Shown one piece after another: positions 50,706 to 57,994 of a DNA stretch of 60,519 bases. The DNA is from Bacteroidaceae bacterium (GTDB taxonomy: Bacteria; Bacteroidota; Bacteroidia; Bacteroidales; Bacteroidaceae): NCBI GenBank assembly GCA_017470525.1, contig JAFUYM010000047.1, positions 1 to 60,519 on the forward strand, written 5' to 3'. The notes under the pieces were generated by a model. It had not been told where the DNA came from, did no database searches, and was given only the letters and a program-made list of their open reading frames with translations. How positions within the stretch are numbered: the first letter of the stretch is position 1; every line of letters starts with the position of its first letter. Both the position numbers and the translations under genes were made by a program.

Positions 50706-50758
50706 CAATCATGAATTATGAATTGTCAATTATCAATTATGAATTGTCAATTAAAATT
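50706..50758. repeat. AATTATGAATTGTCAATT spacer repeat overlapping the SusC-A stop
   Basis: About 53 bases of CAATT/GAATT units fill the spacer between SusC-A and SusD-A and run into the last codons and stop of SusC-A. The repeat therefore forms part of the C-terminal coding end. Confidence 0.75.
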
Positions 50759-53700
50759 GCACCGTGACACCCAAAGTGTAGGAACGTGCGTTAGGTGTTC
50801 TTGCATTGTCGGTCGTCACGCCATAACCTCCGTAACCCACTTCGGGGTCTGCACCCGAGTAACCGGTGAGGCAGAAGAGGTTGTTGGCACTCAGATAAAG
50901 GCTCAGTTGGGTGAGTCCCCAGTTCTTGATGAGTTTGGGGTCGAACGAATAACTAATCTGGCTATAGTTCAGACGCATATAGGAACCGTTCTCAATGAAG
51001 CGGTCGCTACCCAACCAGTTATAACCTTCCTTATGGAGGGCACGAGGAATGGGGGCTTCGTCGCCTTCCACACGCCAACGCCAGTTCACAGCCGTGGATT
51101 GGTTGTTGTTGGAATACATGTTTTCAGCCAACATACGAGCGCGGTTGATGATTTTGTTACCGATGCGGAAGTTGAACTGGTTGTTCCAACTCCATCTGCC
51201 ATATTGGAGTTTGAAGCCCCAACCACCTGTCACCTTCGGCAGCGAACTGCCCAAATAAACGATGTCAAGTTCGTTGATGTTACCATCATGATTGATGTCT
51301 TCATAGATGGCATCACCTCCCTTGAACTCATAGATGTAGGCACGGTCGTTGCTGTCGTAGCAGAACACCATCGGAGTGGTGTAACCGTTCTTATCAACCA
51401 CCACATTACCGTTGGCATCGCGAGCCACAGGAGCATTCGGACCACTCACGCCCGGCACTTCGTTGACGGAGTACTTGCTGTACTGATACACTCCTTTGTA
51501 ACGGAATCCATAAATGGAGCCGAAAGCATTATGGAGTTGCACACGGGTGAGGTAGGAACCATTGTTCTTGTCGAAATCACTGTTGAGCGATGCCAGCACG
51601 GTTTCGTTCATCTTGGTGATTTCGTTTTTATTGTTGGCAAAGGACACATTGAAGCCAGCATGGAACTGTCCCTTCTTGATGATGTCCTGACCATTGATGT
51701 TGAACTCCCAACCATTGTTGACCATATCACCCACATTCTGCCATGCCAAGGCGGTGTAGCCTGATGAGGTGGGGATACGTCGGTTGTTCATGAGCAGGTC
51801 GCTGGTGCGCTGGGTGTAGATATTGAAGTCTGCGGTGATGCGGTTATGCCAGAAACCCAAGTCGAAACCGAGGTTCCAAGTCTCCTTCTCTTCCCACTTG
51901 AGGGAGGAGAGGCGGATGTTTTCTGGATAAACGGAACCACCTGCGTTGTAGGCATTTCCATTGCGGTATTTGGAGAAATAGAGGTATTCACCTCCTGGCT
52001 GGTTACCCACCTTACCCCAACCTGGACGGATGGAGAGCATGGTGAGCCAACGCACAGGTTCCATGAAAGGCTCGTCGCTCACGTTCCAACGGAAAGAGAG
52101 AGCAGGGAAGTTACCCCATCGGCTATCGTCACCAAACTTCGTGGAACCGTCACGACGAACGGAGAAGTCGGCAATGTATCTGCCCTTGTAAGCATAGTGG
52201 GCAGAGAAGGTGAGATAGACACTGCGCCACTGTCCAGAAGAGGTGCTGAGGCTGCTGACAATGCCATCGGCAATGGGAGAACTGATGCCACCCGATGGGA
52301 GTCCGTGCACATCTGAGGCAGTGGTCTTAGACGAACCGTCGGTGAGTTGGAACTGCGCCATCGCCATGAAGGAGTGGTCTGCATTCTGGAAATGAGGCAC
52401 AAAGGTCAATCTGTGGGTTGTAGTGACAGCCGTGCTCTTGTGGGCATTGGCTGTGGTACGGTTGTTATTAGTATCTGCCCATCCTTTCGTCACAAGGCTG
52501 GATGGATAGAACGTGTCATTATACTTATTAAAGATGTTGAAGAGGATTTTACCTTCATACTTCAACTGTGTCTGTTCGTCGCCCGTGCCCAAGAGTTGGT
52601 AGGCAAGTTGAAACTCTGGCTGAATCTGATAGGTGCTTTCCTCATTCTTTGCCTGCTTTGCCAAAGCGACAGGATTGACGTAGGTGTATTGGTCTTCCTT
52701 CAAGGCTTCGGAACAAGTGCTGAGCATGTGGTAAAAGTCTGGAAGGTCATTGCCGTACGCATCCTGCTCATAGATGGAGAGGTTCGGCATCTTCTGGTAG
52801 GCAATGCCGAGCAGGTCGGAGTAGTTCTTCTTGTTGTCCGTGTAGGTCATGTTGAAGTTGGTGACAATCTTGATGCGGTCACTCACAAAATAGTCTAATG
52901 CCACACGGGTGGTGAAGCGGTCGAGTTTCTGTTCAATCACAGTACCTGTCTGATGGTCGTAACCTCCTGCGATGCGGAAGTTGGCTTTCTCGCCACCACC
53001 TGAAAGGCTGACGTAGTGCTTCTGCAAGAGTCCTGTCTGACGAATGGCTTTGCGCCAGTCGGTGTTGTTGTTGTACATCTCATACTCGTTCCACGACTGG
53101 TCGTAGTTGAACTCGCGGATGTCGGCTGCATTGTCGCTCAACGTCGGGTTGTAGTATGCCTCCTTCATCAACATGGTATATTGGTCACCATCAAGCAGAC
53201 GAATGCCCTGAGGCTGATGGGTCAGTGTGACACGATAAGAGTACTGCACCTTCGTCTTGCCACGGGCACCACGCTTGGTCTTGATTTCGATGACACCATT
53301 GGCGCCCTGCGAACCGTAGATGGCAGTACCTGCCGCATCTTTCAGCACGGAGATGGAAGCGATGTCGTCGGGGTTCACATTGAGGAGTTCGGCAAACTGG
53401 TCTTCGGTGGCGTTGGCATAGTCGAAGTTGCTGTTATAGTCGCTCTCGAAGATGTTGCCATCCACCACAATGAGGGGTTCACTGCTGCCATTGATGGAAC
53501 TGACACCACGCAAACGCATGCTGGTGCCTGCACCGAGGTTACCCGAATTGCTCACGATGTCGAGACCTGCGATACGTCCTTGCAGGGCTTCATCCACACT
53601 CGTCATGGGGAGTCCTTCAAACTCTTTGGCATCGATGGTCTGATGTGCAATGGAAAGTTCACGTTCAGGAATGGCGAGTCCGCTGGTTTGAACCACTTTC

Positions 53701-54047
53701 TTTGCGGTGACCACCACATCCTGAATCTGGGTGTTGCTCTTCATCACAATTTTATAAGTCGTTCCCTTAATCGGAATGATTTGGGTAGCATAACCCACGT
53801 AGGAGATTTTAAGACGGTGCTTCGGGTCAACGATGCGGAAGGCGAAGTTACCGTTGATGTCAGTCACCGCATGCGCCACGATACGGTTGGCATTGTCGAT
53901 TTCCACGACATTACATGCCATCAACGGGTCCAGGTCATCTTCCACCACACCGTGAATCATCGTGCCTGCGGTCTGAGCCAAACAGTTGACAATTGACAAT
54001 TGACAATTGACTATTAGGAGAAATGCGATTATCTTTTTCATGTTCAT
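50751..54047 (-). CDS. SusC/RagA-family TonB-linked outer-membrane transporter (pair A)
   Basis: A 1098-residue protein. I chose the ATG at 54047 (MNMKKIIAFLL); a TTG further upstream only adds repeat-derived codons. The carboxypeptidase-regulatory-like domain, then the plug with GLPMTSVDEALQGRIAGLDI, MRLRGVSSINGSSEPLIVVDG and GSQGANGVIEIKTKRG, is textbook SusC. The barrel carries a calcium-type loop DINHDGNINELDI near the C-terminus. Oddity: the signal peptide is partly encoded by a 7-nt tandem repeat (53986-54011), giving IVNCQLSIVNC. It forms a transport complex with the SusD at 48986. Confidence 0.95.
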   Translation of the reverse strand: MNMKKIIAFLLIVNCQLSIVNCLAQTAGTMIHGVVEDDLDPLMACNVVEIDNANRIVAHAVTDINGNFAFRIVDPKHRLKISYVGYATQIIPIKGTTYKIVMKSNTQIQDVVVTAKKVVQTSGLAIPERELSIAHQTIDAKEFEGLPMTSVDEALQGRIAGLDIVSNSGNLGAGTSMRLRGVSSINGSSEPLIVVDGNIFESDYNSNFDYANATEDQFAELLNVNPDDIASISVLKDAAGTAIYGSQGANGVIEIKTKRGARGKTKVQYSYRVTLTHQPQGIRLLDGDQYTMLMKEAYYNPTLSDNAADIREFNYDQSWNEYEMYNNNTDWRKAIRQTGLLQKHYVSLSGGGEKANFRIAGGYDHQTGTVIEQKLDRFTTRVALDYFVSDRIKIVTNFNMTYTDNKKNYSDLLGIAYQKMPNLSIYEQDAYGNDLPDFYHMLSTCSEALKEDQYTYVNPVALAKQAKNEESTYQIQPEFQLAYQLLGTGDEQTQLKYEGKILFNIFNKYNDTFYPSSLVTKGWADTNNNRTTANAHKSTAVTTTHRLTFVPHFQNADHSFMAMAQFQLTDGSSKTTASDVHGLPSGGISSPIADGIVSSLSTSSGQWRSVYLTFSAHYAYKGRYIADFSVRRDGSTKFGDDSRWGNFPALSFRWNVSDEPFMEPVRWLTMLSIRPGWGKVGNQPGGEYLYFSKYRNGNAYNAGGSVYPENIRLSSLKWEEKETWNLGFDLGFWHNRITADFNIYTQRTSDLLMNNRRIPTSSGYTALAWQNVGDMVNNGWEFNINGQDIIKKGQFHAGFNVSFANNKNEITKMNETVLASLNSDFDKNNGSYLTRVQLHNAFGSIYGFRYKGVYQYSKYSVNEVPGVSGPNAPVARDANGNVVVDKNGYTTPMVFCYDSNDRAYIYEFKGGDAIYEDINHDGNINELDIVYLGSSLPKVTGGWGFKLQYGRWSWNNQFNFRIGNKIINRARMLAENMYSNNNQSTAVNWRWRVEGDEAPIPRALHKEGYNWLGSDRFIENGSYMRLNYSQISYSFDPKLIKNWGLTQLSLYLSANNLFCLTGYSGADPEVGYGGYGVTTDNARTPNARSYTLGVTVQF
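53986..54011. repeat. TTGACAA tandem repeat in the signal-peptide codons of SusC-A
   Basis: The unit TTGACAA occurs 3.7 times in a row without error. On the coding strand it is read as a seven-residue cycle (VNCQLSI) because 7 is not a multiple of 3, and no phase contains a stop. Confidence 0.9.
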
Positions 54048-54050
54048 TTG

Positions 54051-54081
54051 ATTATGAATTATCAATTATGAATTATCAATT
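54051..54081. repeat. GATTATGAATTATCAATTAT spacer repeat between FAS1-A and SusC-A
   Basis: The junction between the FAS1-A stop and the SusC-A start consists of alternating GAATTAT and CAATTAT units. Confidence 0.75.
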
Positions 54082-54086
54082 GTATC

Positions 54087-56618
54087 TTATTTATACTGCA
54101 ACACTCCATCAATCTGATGAATCACCGCGAAAGAGGAGGTATAAAGGTTATTGGCACTGGTGGCATCGCGGGTGTCATACTGGTATTCACGAGCCATGAG
54201 GTTGTAAAGTCCATCGGCTGTCACAACTTTATGGGTGTTGCCCACACCGTCAGTGATGTTGATGGAACCATTCTCAACGGCTGTCTGCAGTTTGTAGTAA
54301 GAGAGGTTGCCGTCAGTGATTTTATATGCCGAGGTCTCATATTCGCCCGCATCGCTGCCTTGCCCCATGTAGAAGGCTTCGTCCTGGATGTGGTACTTGA
54401 TGAAGTTCTCAATTTCGGTGCGGAGGCTGTCCTTCACTTCCTCATCTTCTTCCTGCTCCACCTGCTCCCACGTAGGAAGTTTGCCATCTTTCTGAAGGTC
54501 GAGAATTGATTGATTGGTAGGCACATAGACCGTGTAGCGGTACGTGTTGAAGAGAGAGATGTTAGGACTGGGTTCGCCGTGCTCATCACTACCAATCACG
54601 TGCTTGGTCTCCAAGAACTGCGAACTTTGCAGGAGGTTGCGGAACTGCTCAAACTCTTCATGCTCGTCGAGAATGTCAAACACCGACTTGCGGGCAGTCA
54701 TGATAGGTTCCTCGTCAATGATGTAGGTCTTACCGTTACCTTCCAGTGATTCATCATAAATGTTGACCACAGGAATAGACTTGCGCTGCTCCAACTGATA
54801 GCCACCCTGCACGGTCATGCCACCTGCTCCTGCTGCAGCATTGGCAACTTTCACCATGCTGCCACCTTTCGTGCGGAAGAAAGTGTTGCCATTTTCCACA
54901 TTGCCAATGACGATGTGGGTGTTGAGGATGTCCTCCAGACGGTTGGTGATTTGGCTGTAAGATGCCTCACCGATGGAGTCGCCCACCACACCCGTCTCAG
55001 GGTCGTAGTTCCAGATGCTTGCCCACACCTTCTCACGTTCCGTCTGGGCTGAAGCCTTATAGTGGAATCGGAACAACTGTGTGCTGGTCTTGCCGTAGGA
55101 ACAAGGGTCCACATAGTCGAGCAACGACTTGTTGTTAGGGATGAAAAGGCTATAATAAGTGTTCTGGGAGTTCAGATAAACGTCAAAGCCCAACTGCTCC
55201 ACACCCCAATACAGGATGTTCATGGTCTCGTTGATAAGAGCCGGGAAGGTGACGGAAATGTATGCTACAGGATTGAACACCTTGTTGGTCAGATACACCG
55301 CACCATTGCAAGCCATATAAACAGAATCCACAAACTCTGTGGAAAGTCCCAATTCATCGTTGGCATCGTTCAGTACCGTGTAGAACTTGCTGGGCACAGA
55401 GTTCGTGAACGAGTTGAGCATATTCACGTTGAGCATCTTGGAAATCACCTTGTCGGGCACATTTTCCCAAGAGCCGTAATAGTCCTTGAGCACCTTGCCA
55501 GCCCCCTCGTTCCAGTAGCGGTTGAGAGCCTCGTCGCTGGGCACGAGCATCACACCCATATTCTCTTGGAGAGCCACATTGGAGGCTGTCGAGTTGGTGG
55601 TGGCACTGTAGAACTGGTTCCATGCTGGGTCAAACTTCAGCAAACCGTTCACAGGACCCTCATCGGGAGTCAAGTCTAAGGGTTCACCGCCTTGGCTGCG
55701 CTCGGAGAAGTAGCGTTTCTCGTAAAGCGTGTCAATGTCGGTGCCATAGATTCTATTGTACTCACGTGTGATTGCATCATTCTTGTCGTGACGGTAAGGA
55801 GCACAGAAACGGTTCAGCAACCGTGCATACCCCTGCGTATTAGACTTCTGGTTAATCAAGTCAGCCATGTTGGGCAGCGGTGTAAGCACCTCTGCCATCC
55901 TGTGTACGAAGCCGTTGGAGCACTTGATGTTCTGCTCTGCCATCATGATGCCGTTCACGTTGGCATCACCAGCCTGACGCTCCGTCTGGTAGTTGAACAG
56001 GAAGTTGCAGTCCTCGTTCGTGATGAGTTTGTTGTTGAGGAAAGTCTCGATGAAGTGAATCATCGGGGGTGCCGTCACGTCACTCATGCACACGATGCTC
56101 TTGTTCCCCTCACGGTAACGTGCCCAGTAAGGGTTGTCGGGCATCTGGGCTGGGGTCAGCACAGGCACAGAGTCATACTCGCTCGTGGCAGTCATGCGGC
56201 GCATGCAGTCACCCTCCGTCGGTCCTTCACTACTGCTCAGGTATGCCACCTGGCAGGAATTGTTAATCATGCTGCCATACAGGAGCAACTTCTTCTGAGC
56301 CTCACTCAGGTCGCTGTACTTGCGCACTCCCCAAGTGTTGTTCTGGAAAAAGCGATTGAACGCATCGTCGTCAGCCACAAAGAGGGTCTTGCTACCAGTT
56401 TTTGCCAGCACATCCTTGTAGCCCAAGTCGTCAATCATCTGCACCGTATGGGTGTAGTTGCCTGCACCTTTCAGATAGTCGTAGATGCTTGAGCCCAGCC
56501 AACTCGGGTCTTCCTCTGCCAAGTCGTAGCCACTGCAAGCCGACAAACCTCCAGTTGCAATCATCAGTACACCCGCCCATTGAGGCAGACGCAACAGTCG
56601 ATTCAGTTTTCTTTTCAT
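54087..56618 (-). CDS. fasciclin (FAS1) lipoprotein A, first gene of the operon
   Basis: An 843-residue lipoprotein with signal ending ATGGLSAC (Cys28). FAS1-like domains can be followed at about 45-270 (LAKTGSKTLFVADDDAFNRFF, then SSEGPTEGDCMRR), about 300-480 (MGVMLVPSDEALNRYW), about 480-640 (YYSLFIPNNKSLLDYV) and about 670-843 (YTVYVPTNQSILDL, ending FAVIHQIDGVLQYK). That makes it a chain of up to four domains, some degenerate. It is transcribed from a good promoter at 56653. The chain length suggests a stalk-like surface adhesin or a ligand-presenting partner of the SusCD complexes; this is inference. Confidence 0.85.
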   Translation of the reverse strand: MKRKLNRLLRLPQWAGVLMIATGGLSACSGYDLAEEDPSWLGSSIYDYLKGAGNYTHTVQMIDDLGYKDVLAKTGSKTLFVADDDAFNRFFQNNTWGVRKYSDLSEAQKKLLLYGSMINNSCQVAYLSSSEGPTEGDCMRRMTATSEYDSVPVLTPAQMPDNPYWARYREGNKSIVCMSDVTAPPMIHFIETFLNNKLITNEDCNFLFNYQTERQAGDANVNGIMMAEQNIKCSNGFVHRMAEVLTPLPNMADLINQKSNTQGYARLLNRFCAPYRHDKNDAITREYNRIYGTDIDTLYEKRYFSERSQGGEPLDLTPDEGPVNGLLKFDPAWNQFYSATTNSTASNVALQENMGVMLVPSDEALNRYWNEGAGKVLKDYYGSWENVPDKVISKMLNVNMLNSFTNSVPSKFYTVLNDANDELGLSTEFVDSVYMACNGAVYLTNKVFNPVAYISVTFPALINETMNILYWGVEQLGFDVYLNSQNTYYSLFIPNNKSLLDYVDPCSYGKTSTQLFRFHYKASAQTEREKVWASIWNYDPETGVVGDSIGEASYSQITNRLEDILNTHIVIGNVENGNTFFRTKGGSMVKVANAAAGAGGMTVQGGYQLEQRKSIPVVNIYDESLEGNGKTYIIDEEPIMTARKSVFDILDEHEEFEQFRNLLQSSQFLETKHVIGSDEHGEPSPNISLFNTYRYTVYVPTNQSILDLQKDGKLPTWEQVEQEEDEEVKDSLRTEIENFIKYHIQDEAFYMGQGSDAGEYETSAYKITDGNLSYYKLQTAVENGSINITDGVGNTHKVVTADGLYNLMAREYQYDTRDATSANNLYTSSFAVIHQIDGVLQYK

Positions 56619-56652
56619 ATAGGCTTTTGTCTTAATTACTTTAATTCCGCTG

Positions 56653-56660
56653 CAAAATTA
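56653..56660 (-). promoter_or_regulatory. -7 promoter box of the FAS1/SusCD operon
   Basis: CAAAATTA reads TAATTTTG on the minus strand, fitting TAnnTTTG, 35 bases from the FAS1-A start codon. No anti-sigma/ECF pair or hybrid regulator is encoded nearby, so control is unknown. Confidence 0.65.
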
Positions 56661-56743
56661 CGCTTTTTTTACATTTCCCCCACATTTCTCATGTTACATA
56701 GATTTTCAAGAAGGTTACAAAACAACTTATTCATGTTTCGACA

Positions 56744-56897
56744 CTTTTTTAGAACAGCGAATTTTACGAATACCATTCGGCTTGTACCTCACATCGCGTT
56801 AGCCATTCGTGTCATTCGTCGCCGCTTGTGGCTTCGAGCAATCCAATCCTCGCCGCATGGTATTCGTACAATTCGTGAAATTCGTTGTTCTAAAAAA
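56744..56897. repeat. long imperfect palindrome with ATTCGT units
   Basis: The left end 56744-56775 and the right end 56857-56897 are complementary outward and inward, but the right arm carries an extra unit of about nine bases. Short ATTCGTG/ATTCGTA units repeat with a spacing of roughly ten bases, and ATTCGTGTCATTCGT also occurs in the middle. Confidence 0.7.
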
Positions 56898-56925
56898 CTT
56901 GCAGAAGTTGAATGAACAATTGTCT

Positions 56926-57438
56926 TCATTTATACCATTCAGCATACATAATATAATGTTTAGCAATGCCAATGTTGAGTTCCTTCGCCTGTTCGGGGTC
57001 CACCTTCTTGATGAACTTGGCAGGTACTCCGCCCCACATCTCACCGTCACCCACCTGGGTGCCCTTCAGCACCAGCGCACCGGCAGCGATGATGGCACCC
57101 TCGCCAATCACCGCATCGTCCAGCACCGTCGCACCCATGCCAATCAAGGCACCGCTCTTCACCGTGCAGCCATGCAGTGTCACATTGTGCCCGATGGTCA
57201 CATCGTCGCCAATCTCGATGGCTGCCTTTTTATATAAGGTGTGCAGGCACGACCCGTCCTGAATGTTCACTCGATTGCCAATCTTGATGTAGTTCACATC
57301 GCCGCGCACCACCGCATTGAACCACACCGTACACTGGTCACCCATCTGCACATCGCCCACAATCGTGGCGTTCTCACTGAAATAGCAGCCCTCACCCCAC
57401 TTCGGAGTCAAGCCACACACTGTCTTAATCAAAGCCAT
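56926..57438 (-). CDS. gamma-carbonic-anhydrase-like hexapeptide-repeat protein
   Basis: A 170-residue left-handed beta-helix protein. Hexapeptide repeats run over nearly the whole length (VVRGDVNYIKIG, NRVNIQDGSCLHTL, VTIGHNVTLHGCTV, GALIGMGATVLDDAVIG). The zinc-ligand histidines expected in gamma-class carbonic anhydrases are present: one in SCLHTL and two in IGHNVTLHG. It resembles YrdA/PaaY-type proteins, in which activity is variable, so carbonic anhydrase function is not certain. A minus-strand promoter box at 57685 would give a leader of about 240 bases containing the palindrome at 57483-57617. Confidence 0.85.
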   Translation of the reverse strand: MALIKTVCGLTPKWGEGCYFSENATIVGDVQMGDQCTVWFNAVVRGDVNYIKIGNRVNIQDGSCLHTLYKKAAIEIGDDVTIGHNVTLHGCTVKSGALIGMGATVLDDAVIGEGAIIAAGALVLKGTQVGDGEMWGGVPAKFIKKVDPEQAKELNIGIAKHYIMYAEWYK

Positions 57439-57482
57439 AATCTCATTTATTTTACTTTCGGTTGTGCATTTTAACGCTTCGC

Positions 57483-57617
57483 GTCTTTAGAAAAAACATA
57501 AAAAACCAAAGAAAACCTCAAAAAAACAAAGAACCTTAAGGGCAGCGTAGTCAAAACCTCAAAAAACCGTCATCTTCTTAAAAGGAAGTCTTTGGTTTTT
57601 TATGGTTTTTCTAAAGA
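57483..57617. repeat. A/T-rich long palindrome, left of the LRR gene
   Basis: 57483-57512 pairs with 57588-57617 at 29 of 30 positions. The ~75-base interior contains further A-rich phrases of the same style (AACCTCAAAAAAAC, AAAACCTCAAAAAACC). It lies just inside the ACGCTTCGCGT tag. Confidence 0.8.
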
Positions 57618-57684
57618 CCGCTTGCGGTAAAATCACTTCCAAACCAGTTCTTTAAAAATTTACCATTACAATTGATTTCGACTG

Positions 57685-57692
57685 CAAAATTA
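57685..57692 (-). promoter_or_regulatory. -7 promoter box for the gamma-carbonic-anhydrase-like gene
   Basis: CAAAATTA reads TAATTTTG on the minus strand. It is the only good match in this direction upstream of 57438 and implies a 5' leader containing the whole palindrome. Confidence 0.5.
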
Positions 57693-57788
57693 CAAAATTT
57701 CTTAAACATTTCCCTGCTTTTTGTTGACCAATAAACAAAACTATGTTTATTTTGTTTAAGATTATACACGCAAAAAAGGCTGTGACCC

Positions 57789-57850
57789 AAAACTTTCAAT
57801 TTTGAAACATTGCTCTCTCCCGTGGCAAAAAACTTTCAATTTTGAAACAT
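57789..57850. repeat. 22-bp direct repeat, 40-bp period
   Basis: The sequence AAAACTTTCAATTTTGAAAC plus AT occurs at 57789-57810 and again at 57829-57850. Each copy is itself nearly palindromic (TTTCAATTTTGAAA). It lies upstream of the LRR gene promoter and could be an operator or part of the repeat cluster. Confidence 0.75.
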
Positions 57851-57914
57851 CGTCGTTTGGTTCGTCCAAAAAAGGGGGGTGTTCGTCCAAAAGTGAAAAT
57901 TTTTATTCCATTTC

Positions 57915-57947
57915 TTTTGAATTTATTCGTGAAATGTTATAACTTTG
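57915..57947 (+). promoter_or_regulatory. promoter of the LRR/T9SS protein gene
   Basis: TTTTG at 57915-57919 and TAACTTTG at 57940-57947, spaced 20 bases, match the Bacteroidetes consensus well. The leader to the ATG at 57995 is about 42 bases. Confidence 0.75.
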
Positions 57948-57994
57948 GGGCGATAAAAACATGATGAACATGTGGAACTAAAAATAGATTATTT

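Larger units (their letters stand above)
56619..56925. other. 307-bp intergenic region: operon promoter and CGAATT-type palindrome
   Basis: There is no gene. It contains the -7 box at 56653-56660 and the long imperfect palindrome at 56744-56897. Nothing else was recognised. Confidence 0.6.
57439..57994. other. 556-bp divergent intergenic region
   Basis: It holds no gene. Contents from left to right are the tag ACGCTTCGCGT (57474-57484), a long A/T palindrome (57483-57617), a minus-strand promoter box (57685-57692), two 22-bp direct repeats (57789-57850), a pair of GTTCGTCCAAAA-like repeats (about 57859-57892) and a plus-strand promoter (57915-57947). Confidence 0.65.

Noticed and set aside
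40418-56618. Classical polysaccharide utilisation locus
   Set aside because: No glycosidase, lyase, sulfatase or regulator gene is present, so the SusCD label alone does not support a glycan substrate.
57611-57799. 62-codon frame on the minus strand in the divergent gap
   Set aside because: It spans a promoter box and repeats, has no recognisable signal, and its start has no upstream promoter.
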